In this document: positions 7,951-16,847 of the stretch, in pieces
How positions within the stretch are numbered: the stretch's first letter is position 1
Layout of the letters: each line of letters starts with the position of its first letter
From: Chloroflexota bacterium
GTDB lineage: Bacteria > Chloroflexota > Anaerolineae > Anaerolineales > Anaerolineaceae
Length of the DNA: 64,000 nt
Direction: 5' to 3'
NCBI GenBank assembly: GCA_029561345.1
Contig: JAKQJC010000046.1
Location: 1-64,000 of the forward strand
Translations under genes and position numbers: made by a program
Notes under the pieces: model-generated
What the model was told of the DNA's origin: nothing
Database searches by the model: none
Seen by the model: only the letters and a program-made list of their open reading frames with translations

Positions 7951-9360
7951 ATGCTGACACTGGCTGATCTCATTGAAGCCCTGACCGGTGTGCGCCCGGA
8001 TGGAACCGATCTGGTTCTGACCGAGGCGTGCATTGATTCACGCCAGGCCATTCCAGGGTCGCTTTTTGTGGCGATGAAAGGCGAGCGAGTGGACGGCCAC
8101 GACTATGTCACTGAGGCTTTCCGCCGCGGTGCCAGCGTGGCCATCATCGAACGGCCGGTAAAAACCGCGCACCTGGTGGTGGATTTGCGCAGTGGCCCGC
8201 CGGCAGGCGCTCTGCCGGCTGCCCCTTTCTGCCTGATGGTCAGCGATACCCTGAAGGCCTTGCAGCAGGCAGCAGGCTTCTGGCGCAGCAAAATGAATGT
8301 GCGCGTGGTGGGCATCACCGGCAGCGTGGGAAAATCAACCACCAAGGAACTGGTGGCCCAGGTGCTGCGCGAACGCTACTGCACCTTAAAAAATCAGGGC
8401 AATTTGAACAATGAAATTGGTTTGCCGCTCACCTTGCTGCGCCTGACCGAAGGTCACCAGCGGGCTGTGCTGGAGATGGGTTTCTATGTGCCCGGCGAGA
8501 TCAAGTTTCTCTGCGATCTGGCCAGGCCTGTGGTGGGCGTGGTGACCAATGTGGGCACGGTCCATGCGCTGCGCGCCGGCTCACAGGAAGTGATTGCCCG
8601 CGGCAAAGCCGAACTGGTGGAAGCTTTGCCGCCAGATGGCGTGGCCATTCTTAACCGCGATGATCCGTGGGTGGCGGCGATGGCAGAAAAAACCAGAGCG
8701 CGCGTCTTTTTCTATGGATTGGACCCGGAAGCGGACCTGTGGGCGGATGAAGTGGAAAGCCTCGGATTGGAGGGCATCCGCTTCAAATTGCATTACGGCC
8801 ATGAAGCTCTGCACATGCGCGCTCCCCTGATCGGCCGCCATTCGGTGCACACGGTGCTGCGGGCGGCAGCGGTGGGCCTGGCCGAGGGTCTGGCCTGGGC
8901 TGAAATCAGCGCGGCGCTGCACGGCGGGCAGGCCCAGCTGCGCCTGGTGGCTTCACACACGGAAAGCGGTGCTTTAATTTTGGACGACACCTACAATGCC
9001 TCGCCCGAATCGACCCTGGCAGCGCTTAATTTGCTGGCCGACCTGGACGGGCGCAAAGTAGCCGTGCTGGGCGATATGCTGGAACTGGGCCCCTATGAAC
9101 AGCAGGGGCATGAGATGGTTGGCGCGCGGGCAGCCGAAGTGGCCGACGAAGTGGTGGCGGTAGGCGAGCGCGGCAAAATGATTGCTGAAGCCGCTCTGAC
9201 CGCTGGCAAGCCCGTGGCCGCAGTTTCATGGTTTGAAACCACCCAGCAGGCAGCTGAATATTTGCAGCGGCATCTCAAAGACGGCGACGTGGTGTTGGTG
9301 AAAGGCTCGCGCGGCATGCGCATGGAACAGATTGTCGCCGCACTGGAGGTGCCCGCATGA
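7951..9360 (+). CDS. murF: UDP-MurNAc-tripeptide D-alanyl-D-alanine ligase
   Basis: MurF adds the D-Ala-D-Ala dipeptide to the UDP-MurNAc-tripeptide in the cytoplasm. The 469-residue protein has an N-terminal Mur domain (CIDSRQAIPGSLFVAMKGE), the ATP loop GITGSVGKSTTKE near residue 126, NLNNEIGLPLTLLRL, and the C-terminal signatures LDDTYNASPESTLAAL and VLGDMLELG. These features mark MurF rather than MurE. The ATG at 7951 follows AAAGGAG by a few bases. The open frame upstream overlaps ftsI and is spurious. The gene overlaps mraY by four bases. Confidence 0.95.
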   Translation: MLTLADLIEALTGVRPDGTDLVLTEACIDSRQAIPGSLFVAMKGERVDGHDYVTEAFRRGASVAIIERPVKTAHLVVDLRSGPPAGALPAAPFCLMVSDTLKALQQAAGFWRSKMNVRVVGITGSVGKSTTKELVAQVLRERYCTLKNQGNLNNEIGLPLTLLRLTEGHQRAVLEMGFYVPGEIKFLCDLARPVVGVVTNVGTVHALRAGSQEVIARGKAELVEALPPDGVAILNRDDPWVAAMAEKTRARVFFYGLDPEADLWADEVESLGLEGIRFKLHYGHEALHMRAPLIGRHSVHTVLRAAAVGLAEGLAWAEISAALHGGQAQLRLVASHTESGALILDDTYNASPESTLAALNLLADLDGRKVAVLGDMLELGPYEQQGHEMVGARAAEVADEVVAVGERGKMIAEAALTAGKPVAAVSWFETTQQAAEYLQRHLKDGDVVLVKGSRGMRMEQIVAALEVPA

Positions 9361-10349
9361 GAGATGCAGCCCTGGCTCTGGCGCTCAGCGGCCTCACCTT
9401 CATGATCACCGTCATTTGGGGCGGCCCGCTGCTGCGCATTCTGCGCCATTTCCGCATTGGCAAGCTTATCCGCGTGGAAGGGCCGGCGCGCCATTTTGCC
9501 AAAATGGGCACACCGACCATGGGCGGGGTGCTGTTTATTGTGCCGGTGGCTCTGGTGACGGTGATGATGAACGCCGCTTCACTGGTGGGCATCAGTGTTT
9601 TGGGTCAGGATGCCTTCTTCCCGGTGGTTGTGATGATTGCCTTTGCTGTGCTCGGCGCCATCGATGACTGGGAAGGCATTCGCGGGCCGCGCCGCGGACT
9701 GGGCATGCGCGCCCGCACCAAATTCATGTACCAGATCATCCTGGGGATTGGTGTGGCTTTTATGCTGCGCGATGTGATGCATGTGCCGCAGTTGATTTGG
9801 CCGGGATACAACCTGGCGATTGAATTGGGCTTCTGGTATTTACCGTTGGCCACGGTGATTGTGGTGGGCATGGCCAATGCCGTCAATTTTACCGACGGGC
9901 TGGATGGCCTGGCCGGCCTGATTTCGGTGACGGCTTTTGCGGCTTACGGCGCGATTGCCCTGATGAGCGGTGAGCAATTTCTGGCGCGTTTCTGTTTTAC
10001 GGTGGTGGGTGCCCTGTTTGGTTTTTTGTGGTTTAACGTCCACCCCGCCGAGATGATCATGGGCGACACCGGCTCCATGGCGCTGGGCTCAGCGCTGGGG
10101 GTGGTGGCGTTGATGAGCGGCAAATGGCTCTTTTTGCCGCTGCTGGCCATCATTCCGGTCAGCGAATTATTGAGCGTGATGCTGCAGGTCGGCTATTTTA
10201 AAATGACCAAAGGACGGCGCCTGTTCAAGATGGCGCCTCTCCACCATCATTTTGAACTGCTGGGCTGGAGCGAAACCCAGGTGGTGCAGCGTTTCTGGCT
10301 GGTGAGCCTGGTGGTGGGCATTCTGGGCATTGCCATGGCCCTGGTATAA
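9357..10349 (+). CDS. mraY: Phospho-N-acetylmuramoyl-pentapeptide transferase
   Basis: MraY transfers phospho-MurNAc-pentapeptide to undecaprenyl phosphate, making lipid I at the inner face of the membrane. The 330-residue polytopic protein carries the family motifs GTPTMGGVLF near residue 50, FAVLGAIDDWEG with the Asp pair near residue 100, NAVNFTDGLDGLAG near residue 180, GDTGSMALG, and APLHHHFELLGW with the conserved His cluster. About ten membrane helices are visible. The start overlaps the murF stop. The murD start follows after 12 bases. Confidence 0.96.
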   Translation: MRDAALALALSGLTFMITVIWGGPLLRILRHFRIGKLIRVEGPARHFAKMGTPTMGGVLFIVPVALVTVMMNAASLVGISVLGQDAFFPVVVMIAFAVLGAIDDWEGIRGPRRGLGMRARTKFMYQIILGIGVAFMLRDVMHVPQLIWPGYNLAIELGFWYLPLATVIVVGMANAVNFTDGLDGLAGLISVTAFAAYGAIALMSGEQFLARFCFTVVGALFGFLWFNVHPAEMIMGDTGSMALGSALGVVALMSGKWLFLPLLAIIPVSELLSVMLQVGYFKMTKGRRLFKMAPLHHHFELLGWSETQVVQRFWLVSLVVGILGIAMALV

Positions 10350-10361
10350 GGATTGCAACGA

Positions 10362-11741
10362 ATGAACTGGCAGGATCGTAAGGTTTTGATCATTGGCGCA
10401 GCCCGGCAGGGATTGGCCCTGGCTCGCTATCTGGCGGGCAAGGGGGCGCAGGTGCGCGTCAATGATCAGCGCACCCCCGAACAGCTCCAGGCTGCAGTGG
10501 ACTCACTGGCTGGTTGCGCCGTGGCGTGGATTCTGGGCGCCCATCCGTTTTCTGCGCTGGATGGGGTGGACCTGGTTTGCCTTTCGGGCGGCGTGCCGCT
10601 GACCCTGCCCATTGTCGTTGAAGCCCAACGCCGCGGCCTTGCCCTTTCAAATGACTCGCAAATATTCATGGACCTGGTCCCCTGCCCGGTGATTGGCATC
10701 ACCGGTTCGGCAGGGAAGACCACCACCACCACCCTGGTGGGCCGCATGACCCAGGCTGCACTGGCGTTGCCGCGCCGCGCCTGGATCGGCGGAAACATTG
10801 GTCTGCCGCTGATCAATGACGTGGATCAGATGCGCGCGGATGACCTGGTGGTGCTGGAACTGTCGAGTTTTCAACTGGAACAGATGACCCGTTCACCGCA
10901 GGTGGCGGCCATTCTGAACATCACCCCCAATCACCTCGACCGCCACGGCACCATGGAAGCCTATACGGCGGCCAAGGCCCGCCTGCTGGCTTTTCAGAGC
11001 GCTGGCGACACGGCCGTGCTTGGCCGTGATGACCCGGGAGCGTGGGGCCTGATTGAAATGGTGAAGGGGCGGCTGGTCAGCTTTGGCCTGCGGCGCCCGG
11101 AGCGCGGTCAGGTGGGCACGTTTGAGGCTGACGGCACGCTCTGGCTGCAGGGGGCTGATGGGGATGTTCCCCTGATGCCGCGCAACCTGATCCGCCTGCG
11201 GGGCGAGCACAACCTGCGCAATGTGCTGGCTGCCTGTGCGGTGGCGGCGGCGGCCGGGCTGCCGGTGGAAGCCATGCGCCAGGCCGTGGAAGGGTTCAAC
11301 GGGGTGGCGCACCGCCTGGAATTTGTGAGCCGGGTGAACGGCGCGGATTGGTACAACGACTCGATTGCCACAGCCCCTGAGCGCACTGCAGCGGCTGTCC
11401 ATTCGTTTGACGAGCCGCTGGTGCTGATGCTGGGCGGACGCGACAAAAAGCTGCCCTGGGAAGACCTGGCAGCGCTGATCCACCAGCGGGTGGACCATGT
11501 GGTGTTGTTTGGAGAATGCGCCCCCAAGGTGCAGCAGGCGCTGGGCCAGGTTGAAGCTGGCCGGCGGCCTTACAGCGTGGCGGTTTGCGCCAACCTGCAC
11601 GAAGCGGTGCAGGCAGCGGCAGCGGTTGCCGGTCCGGGTGATGTGGTGTTGCTTTCTCCGGGCGGCACCAGCTACGATGAATTTCGCGATTTTGAAGAGC
11701 GAGGAGAGCGATTTAGATTATGGGTGAAGGAACTTTTGTAA
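10362..11741 (+). CDS. murD: UDP-MurNAc-L-alanine:D-glutamate ligase
   Basis: MurD adds D-glutamate to UDP-MurNAc-L-Ala. The 459-residue protein has an N-terminal Rossmann-like UDP-binding part (VLIIGAARQGLALARYL), the ATP loop GITGSAGKTTTTTLVG near residue 111, LELSSFQLE, the carboxylated-lysine region, YNDSIATAPERTAAA and LMLGGRDKKLPW. The ATG at 10362 follows AAGGA by nine bases; a TTG nine bases earlier sits too close to that site. It overlaps ftsW by 22 bases, which supports translational coupling. Confidence 0.95.
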   Translation: MNWQDRKVLIIGAARQGLALARYLAGKGAQVRVNDQRTPEQLQAAVDSLAGCAVAWILGAHPFSALDGVDLVCLSGGVPLTLPIVVEAQRRGLALSNDSQIFMDLVPCPVIGITGSAGKTTTTTLVGRMTQAALALPRRAWIGGNIGLPLINDVDQMRADDLVVLELSSFQLEQMTRSPQVAAILNITPNHLDRHGTMEAYTAAKARLLAFQSAGDTAVLGRDDPGAWGLIEMVKGRLVSFGLRRPERGQVGTFEADGTLWLQGADGDVPLMPRNLIRLRGEHNLRNVLAACAVAAAAGLPVEAMRQAVEGFNGVAHRLEFVSRVNGADWYNDSIATAPERTAAAVHSFDEPLVLMLGGRDKKLPWEDLAALIHQRVDHVVLFGECAPKVQQALGQVEAGRRPYSVAVCANLHEAVQAAAAVAGPGDVVLLSPGGTSYDEFRDFEERGERFRLWVKELL

Positions 11742-12958
11742 CGCCTGAACATAAATCATCTGTGCAGCGGGCTCTGCGGCTGCGCCTGGATGTCCCTCTG
11801 CTGCTCATTGTCATCACCCTGCTGGTGTTTGGCCTGCTGATGGTGTTTTCATCCAGCCCCGATTACAGTAACCGGATGTTTGGCGAACCTTATCAGATGT
11901 TCCAGCGCCAGGTGCTGTGGGCGGTGGTGGGCGTGGTGGTGGCAACGGTGCTTTCGGTGATTGATTACCACCTGATTCGCCGTTTTCTGGTGCCCATGAT
12001 GGGCGGCACCATCCTGCTGCTGCTGGCGGTGCTGCTGACCGGCAATGAGAGCCTGGGTTCCATTCGCTCCTTCCTGGGGGGGTCGGTGCGCCCTTCAGAG
12101 CTGGCCAAGCTGGTGACGGTGATTTACCTGGCTTTCTGGCTGTTTGCCCGCAAGGACGAATTGAACCAGATTTCCATCGGCCTGGTGCCCATGGGCGCCA
12201 TCCTGGGCATCACCGGCGGTTTGATCCTGGCGCAGCCTGATTTCAGCGCTGCCGGCACCATCATTCTGCTGGGCATTTTGCTCTTTTTCCTGGCGGGCGG
12301 CGACTGGCGCCAGATTGTGCTGGTGACCCTGGGCGCAGTTTTGATGGGCTGGCTGGTGGCGCAGGTTTGGGTGTATGTGGGCGACCGCCTGGAGAGTTAC
12401 TTGGCGACACTGGAAAATCCATTGAAGAGTTCACCGCATGTGCAGCGCGCCATGGAAGCGGTGGTGCGCGGCGGGTTCTTTGGGGTGGGCCTGGGCCAGG
12501 CCACCACCAAGTTCACCGGCCTGCCGCTGCCGCCCAACGACAGTATTTTTGCGGTGGTGGCCGAAGAAACCGGTCTGCTGGGGATGACCCTGGTGATGGC
12601 CCTGTTCGGCGGCTTTTTCTGGCGCGGCTGGGTGATTGCCAGCCGGGCCAAAGATCAGCTCGGTTCACTGCTGGCCATTGGCCTGACGGGTTGGATTACT
12701 ATGGAGGCGATTTTCAACATGGCAATGATTGTCGGCATCTTTCCGGTGGCCGGCAACTCGCTGCCGTTTTTCAGCGCAGGCGGTTCAAGCCTGGTGATGA
12801 CCATGGCGGCTGTGGGCATAATTATGAATGTGGCCCGCAGCGGCATGGAAGGTACTGTTGACGAAGGGAGGCCGTTCAGTGCGGTTGTTGATCTGTGGCG
12901 GCGGAACGGCGGGCGGCGTGTATCCCGCACTCGCCGTGTTGAACGCACTCAAGACTGA
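11720..12958 (+). CDS. ftsW: Septal peptidoglycan glycosyltransferase (SEDS family)
   Basis: FtsW polymerises lipid II glycan strands at the septum as partner of the FtsI transpeptidase. The 412-residue protein has about ten membrane helices and the SEDS motifs LLMVFSSSPDYS at the N-terminus, GSVRPSELAKL near residue 128, QPDFSAAGTII near residue 172, and GGFFGVGLGQ and LPPNDSIFAVVAEE in the large outer loop. The signature SAGGSSLV lies near the C-terminus. A charged cytoplasmic tail follows. It lies between murD (22-base overlap) and murG (80-base overlap). Confidence 0.95.
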   Translation: MGEGTFVTPEHKSSVQRALRLRLDVPLLLIVITLLVFGLLMVFSSSPDYSNRMFGEPYQMFQRQVLWAVVGVVVATVLSVIDYHLIRRFLVPMMGGTILLLLAVLLTGNESLGSIRSFLGGSVRPSELAKLVTVIYLAFWLFARKDELNQISIGLVPMGAILGITGGLILAQPDFSAAGTIILLGILLFFLAGGDWRQIVLVTLGAVLMGWLVAQVWVYVGDRLESYLATLENPLKSSPHVQRAMEAVVRGGFFGVGLGQATTKFTGLPLPPNDSIFAVVAEETGLLGMTLVMALFGGFFWRGWVIASRAKDQLGSLLAIGLTGWITMEAIFNMAMIVGIFPVAGNSLPFFSAGGSSLVMTMAAVGIIMNVARSGMEGTVDEGRPFSAVVDLWRRNGGRRVSRTRRVERTQD

Positions 12959-13967
12959 AGCCCCTGAGACCCTGTGGGTTGGCAGTGAGGGCGGCATGGA
13001 GGCGGATTTAATCTCCCGCGCCGGGCTGCCCTATCGTGCTATTCCAGCGGCAGGCGTGCACGGCGTGGGTCTGCGCACCCTGCCGGGCAATCTCTGGCGG
13101 CTGGCGCGCGGTTTTTTTGCGGCGCGCCAGGTTTTGAGCGAATTTCGCCCGGATGTGCTCCTTTACACTGGCGGTTATGTGGCTGTGCCGATGGCCCTGG
13201 CGGCCTGGGGGCGGCCCAGCGTTTTGATTGTGCCGGATATTGAACCTGGCATGGCTTTGAAGGCCCTGAGCCTGTTTGCCCAAAAAATCGCCCTGGCTGC
13301 CGATGATTCACGGGCCTATTTTGGCGGCAAAAAGAATCTGGTGGTGACGGGCTACCCGGTCCGGCCTGAACTGGCCGGCTGGACGCGTGAAAGTGCCCGG
13401 GCAGCCCTGAAACTGGATTCGGAACGGCCGGTGCTGCTGGTGGCGGGGGGCAGCAAAGGCGCGCGTTCCATTAACACCGCCCTCCTGGCGGCCTTGCCAG
13501 GGCTGCTGCCCGGCGTGCAGGTGGTTCACCTGGTCGGCAAGCTCGATTGGCCGCAGGTGGAAGCCTTTCAGGCCAATTTGCCGCCTGCCATGGCGGAAGC
13601 CTACCGGCCCTTCGCTTACCTGCACGAGATGGGGCAGGCGTTGGCCGCGGCCGACCTGGCAGTGATGCGCGCGGGAGCTTCAACCCTGGGCGAACTGCCG
13701 CAGTTTGGCCTGCCGGCGGTGCTGGCGCCTTACCCCTATGCGTGGCGCTACCAGAAGGTCAACGCGGCTTATCTGGAAGATCACGGCGCGGCGCTGATGG
13801 TGCGCGATGAAGAACTGCCCGAAAAGCTGCTGCCGACCCTGACGGCGCTGTTGAAAGACGCGCCGCGGCTGGCAGCCATGCGCCAGGCGATGCTTTCATT
13901 GGCCCGGCCGGGCGCAGCCCAGGCCGTGGCGGGTTTGATTGTGGATTGCGCTGAGGGTAAAGGTTGA
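12879..13967 (+). CDS. murG: UDP-GlcNAc:lipid I N-acetylglucosaminyltransferase
   Basis: MurG adds GlcNAc to lipid I to form lipid II on the cytoplasmic side. The family N-terminus RLLICGGGTAGGVYPALAVL fixes a GTG start at 12879 with GAAGGGAGG about 8 bases upstream. The protein has 362 residues and a GT28 fold: YTGGYVAVPMALAAW near residue 100, VAGGSKGARSINTALL near residue 188, and RAGASTLGEL in the donor site near residue 265. In the first glycine loop the usual G-G-H-V is replaced by A-G-G-V, so the conserved His is Gly here. It overlaps ftsW by 80 bases in another frame. Confidence 0.93.
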   Translation: MRLLICGGGTAGGVYPALAVLNALKTEAPETLWVGSEGGMEADLISRAGLPYRAIPAAGVHGVGLRTLPGNLWRLARGFFAARQVLSEFRPDVLLYTGGYVAVPMALAAWGRPSVLIVPDIEPGMALKALSLFAQKIALAADDSRAYFGGKKNLVVTGYPVRPELAGWTRESARAALKLDSERPVLLVAGGSKGARSINTALLAALPGLLPGVQVVHLVGKLDWPQVEAFQANLPPAMAEAYRPFAYLHEMGQALAAADLAVMRAGASTLGELPQFGLPAVLAPYPYAWRYQKVNAAYLEDHGAALMVRDEELPEKLLPTLTALLKDAPRLAAMRQAMLSLARPGAAQAVAGLIVDCAEGKG

Positions 13968-13968
13968 T

Positions 13969-14526
13969 ATGGTTACCTTGAGCTTCTTCTTGCTGGTTAT
14001 GGTGGTCGTTTTTGGCATCATTGGTGCCTCCCGCGGCTGGGTGAAAGAGCTGCTGGTGACCTTCAGCGTCATCCTGGGCATTTTCATTGTCACCGTGCTG
14101 GTGAAGTATGTGCCGTACATTCACAACAGCGTTTCGGGCGGCGAACGCTTCTGGATGCGGGCAATTGTCATGGGCGCCATCATCGCCTTTGGCTACCAGA
14201 CCCCCAACATCCCCAAGCTGGCCGCCACCAACAAGTTCATGCGCGAAAAGCTTCAGGATTCGATGCTGGGCGCCCTGATCGGTGCGTTCAACGGCTTCCT
14301 GATATTTGGCGCGCTGTGGTATTACATGCATGTGGCGGGTTACCCCTTTGCCCCTGAAATCATCCCGCCGCAATCGGCCACCGAAGCAGGCGATTTCGCC
14401 CTCGGTTTGTTCAAGTTTCTGGCGCCCTACTGGCTGGTGGGGCCTTCAGATACCGACTCGGACTCGCCGGTGATTTATTTCGCCGTCGCCTTATGTTTTG
14501 CGTTTATTTTGATGGTGTTTTTATAA
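13969..14526 (+). CDS. CvpA-like membrane protein inserted in the dcw cluster
   Basis: A 185-residue protein with four or five hydrophobic segments. The first reads LSFFLLVMVVVFGIIGASRG and is followed by WVKEL, a pattern seen at the start of CvpA (colicin V production) family proteins. A C-terminal helix ends the chain (VALCFAFILMVFL). CvpA-like proteins are linked to envelope function, but their biochemical role is unclear. It sits between murG (one-base gap) and murC (one-base gap), so it is certainly co-translated with cell wall genes. The start at 13969 is set by the tight spacing; an in-frame ATG at 13939 lies inside murG. Family membership is moderately sure, function unknown. Confidence 0.65.
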   Translation: MVTLSFFLLVMVVVFGIIGASRGWVKELLVTFSVILGIFIVTVLVKYVPYIHNSVSGGERFWMRAIVMGAIIAFGYQTPNIPKLAATNKFMREKLQDSMLGALIGAFNGFLIFGALWYYMHVAGYPFAPEIIPPQSATEAGDFALGLFKFLAPYWLVGPSDTDSDSPVIYFAVALCFAFILMVFL

Positions 14527-14527
14527 A

Positions 14528-15895
14528 ATGACACACGTGCATTTGTTGGGAATCAGCGGCAGCGGCCTTTCAGCCATCGCCCGGGTGCTTCTCGAACGGG
14601 GTTATACTGTTTCGGGCTGCGATCGGACCATTACAGCTTTGGGCGCGGCTTTGCAAGAGGCTGGCGCGGCTGTGACGGCCGGGCATGATCCGGCGCACCT
14701 GAGCGGGGTGGACCTGGCGGTGCGTTCATCGGCCGTGCCTGAAAGCAACCTTGAAGTGCAGGCTGCCCTGGCGGCCGGGATTCCCGTTTACAAGCGCGAG
14801 CGTTTTTTGCGCTGGCTGATGCAGGATCAGCGCGGGGTGGCGGTGGCCGGAACTCACGGCAAAACCACCACCACAGCCATGCTGGCCTGGCTGTTCACCC
14901 GCCTGGGGCAGGACCCGTCCTTTATTGTGGGCGGGGTGGTGCGCAATTTGAACGCCAATGCCCATGCGGGCCAGGGTGAATGGTTTGTCATTGAAGCGGA
15001 TGAATACGATCATACGTTTTTGGGCCTCGAACCGCAGTTCGCTGTGATCACCAACATTGAACATGATCACCCCGATTGCTACCCGACGGCGGCTGAATAT
15101 GAGCAGGCTTTCGCTGATTTTGCCCACTGTGTGCAGCCCGGCGGCGAACTGGTGCTGTGCGCCGAAAACCCCGGCTGCCAGCGCCTGGCCGGCAGGCTGC
15201 AGGCTGAAGGCCGGAGCTTTGTGACCTATGCGCTGGAAGGCGAAGCGGATTTTACCGCCGCTGATTTGCAGGTCAACGACAACGGCGGGCTGAGCTTTGC
15301 AATGCGCCTGCACGGGCAGACCCTGGCCCAGGTGCGGCTTGCGGTTCCCGGCCGGCACAATGCGCTGAATGCCCTGGGCGCCCTGAGCCTGGTGCAGCGC
15401 GCCGGGCTGGATGTGGTGCGGGCAGCCGCCGAACTGGAAGCTTTTTGCGGTTCGGGGCGGCGTTTTGAAGTGCGCGGCGAGGCCTGGGGCGTGACGGTGG
15501 TGGATGATTATGCTCACCATCCCACGGAAATTCGCGCCACGCTGGCGGCAGCCCGGCTGCGCTTTCCGGGCCGGCGGGTGTGGGCGCTGTGGCAGCCGCA
15601 CACCTTTTCGCGGCTGGTGATGTTGAAGGACGAATTTGCGGCAGCCTTCAAGGATGCCGACAGGGTGATTGTCACCGGCGTTTATGGTGCGCGGGAAAGC
15701 GGGGGGGCTTTTTCGTCGGCTGACCTGGTGAAACAGATGGCGCACCCCGATGCGCGCTGCCTTGCCACCCTTGATGAGGCTGAGGCGGCCCTGGCGGCAG
15801 AATTGAAGCCCGGCGATGCCCTGCTGGTGCTTTCGGCAGGCGATGCAGATCAACTGAGCGGCAGGCTGCTTAAGACCCTGCAGGACCGGGTGTGA
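14528..15895 (+). CDS. murC: UDP-N-acetylmuramate:L-alanine ligase
   Basis: MurC adds the first amino acid, L-Ala, to UDP-MurNAc. The 455-residue protein begins HVHLLGISGSGLSAIARVL, the Rossmann UDP-binding loop with the SGSG motif. It continues with SSAVPESNLE, the ATP loop VAGTHGKTTTTAMLAW near residue 112, IEADEYDHTF, NIEHDHPDCY, and the C-terminal VVDDYAHHPTEIRATL and LWQPHTFSRL. All catalytic-domain motifs are intact. The gap to the murB ATG is one base. Confidence 0.96.
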   Translation: MTHVHLLGISGSGLSAIARVLLERGYTVSGCDRTITALGAALQEAGAAVTAGHDPAHLSGVDLAVRSSAVPESNLEVQAALAAGIPVYKRERFLRWLMQDQRGVAVAGTHGKTTTTAMLAWLFTRLGQDPSFIVGGVVRNLNANAHAGQGEWFVIEADEYDHTFLGLEPQFAVITNIEHDHPDCYPTAAEYEQAFADFAHCVQPGGELVLCAENPGCQRLAGRLQAEGRSFVTYALEGEADFTAADLQVNDNGGLSFAMRLHGQTLAQVRLAVPGRHNALNALGALSLVQRAGLDVVRAAAELEAFCGSGRRFEVRGEAWGVTVVDDYAHHPTEIRATLAAARLRFPGRRVWALWQPHTFSRLVMLKDEFAAAFKDADRVIVTGVYGARESGGAFSSADLVKQMAHPDARCLATLDEAEAALAAELKPGDALLVLSAGDADQLSGRLLKTLQDRV

Positions 15896-15896
15896 G

Positions 15897-16835
15897 ATGG
15901 CGTTGAAACGGACATGGATGAAAGAACTGCGCAGCCGCTACGGCAACCGCCTGCAGGAAAATGTGGCGATGTCGAATTACACCACCTGGCGCGCGGGTGG
16001 GCTGGTGGATGTGATGCTGCCGGTGCATTCTGGCGATGATCTGACCGAAGCGGCCACCCTGCTGTGGCAGATGGGGACGCCGTTCAAAGTGCTGGGCAGC
16101 GGCTCCAACATTCTGGTCAGCGACAAAGGCTGGAGCGGCGTGATTTTGCTCAACCGCGCGCACAACATTAAAATTGACAGCGCATCTGACGAGCCCACCG
16201 TTTGGGCTGAAACCGGCGCCAACCTGGGGACGGTTTCGCGGCAGGTGGGGCTGCGCGGCCTGAGCGGCATGGAGTGGGCATCCACCATTCCCGGCACGGT
16301 GGGCGGCGCGGTGTACGGCAATGCCGGGGCCCACGGCGGTAACATGGCGGGCAGCCTTTTGATGGCCGAAATCTTGCACCGTACCGAAGGCAGGAGCGAG
16401 TGGCCTCTGGAAAAGCTGGGCTACCAGTACCGCAGCAGCATTTTTAAACGCGAAGCCCAGCCCGCCCTGATTTTGGCGGCGCAGATCAGGCTGCAGCACA
16501 GCACGCCCGAGGCGGTGAAGGAAAAGATGGCCGAAAATTCGGCCCGCCGCCGCGCCTCGCAGCCCACCGGCTCCTGCGCGGGTTCCGTGTTCAAGAACCC
16601 CGAGGGCGATTACGCCGGACGGCTGATTGAGGCGGCCGGGCTCAAAGGCCTGATGCGCGACGGCGTGCAGATCAGCCCGATCCATGCCAATTTCTTCCTC
16701 AACGAGGAAGATGCCCCCGCCGCCAAGATCTGGGAATTGATCACCCTGGCGCGCAAGGCGGTGGCAGAGCACAGCGGCGTGAAACTGGAACTGGAAATTG
16801 AACTGCTGGGCGAGTTTGACCGCTCGGAATGGTAG
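15897..16835 (+). CDS. murB: UDP-N-acetylenolpyruvoylglucosamine reductase
   Basis: MurB is the FAD-containing, NADPH-dependent enzyme that makes UDP-MurNAc. The 312-residue protein carries SNYTTWRAGG, the FAD-binding GSGSNILVSDKGW near residue 67, GLSGMEWASTIPGTVGGAV near residue 121, the QPTGSCAGSVFKNPEG region with the catalytic Ser near residue 228, and HANFFLNE near residue 262. It follows murC after one base and precedes ddl. The murA gene is not in the window. Confidence 0.95.
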   Translation: MALKRTWMKELRSRYGNRLQENVAMSNYTTWRAGGLVDVMLPVHSGDDLTEAATLLWQMGTPFKVLGSGSNILVSDKGWSGVILLNRAHNIKIDSASDEPTVWAETGANLGTVSRQVGLRGLSGMEWASTIPGTVGGAVYGNAGAHGGNMAGSLLMAEILHRTEGRSEWPLEKLGYQYRSSIFKREAQPALILAAQIRLQHSTPEAVKEKMAENSARRRASQPTGSCAGSVFKNPEGDYAGRLIEAAGLKGLMRDGVQISPIHANFFLNEEDAPAAKIWELITLARKAVAEHSGVKLELEIELLGEFDRSEW

Positions 16836-16847
16836 AAAGAGTTGAAG

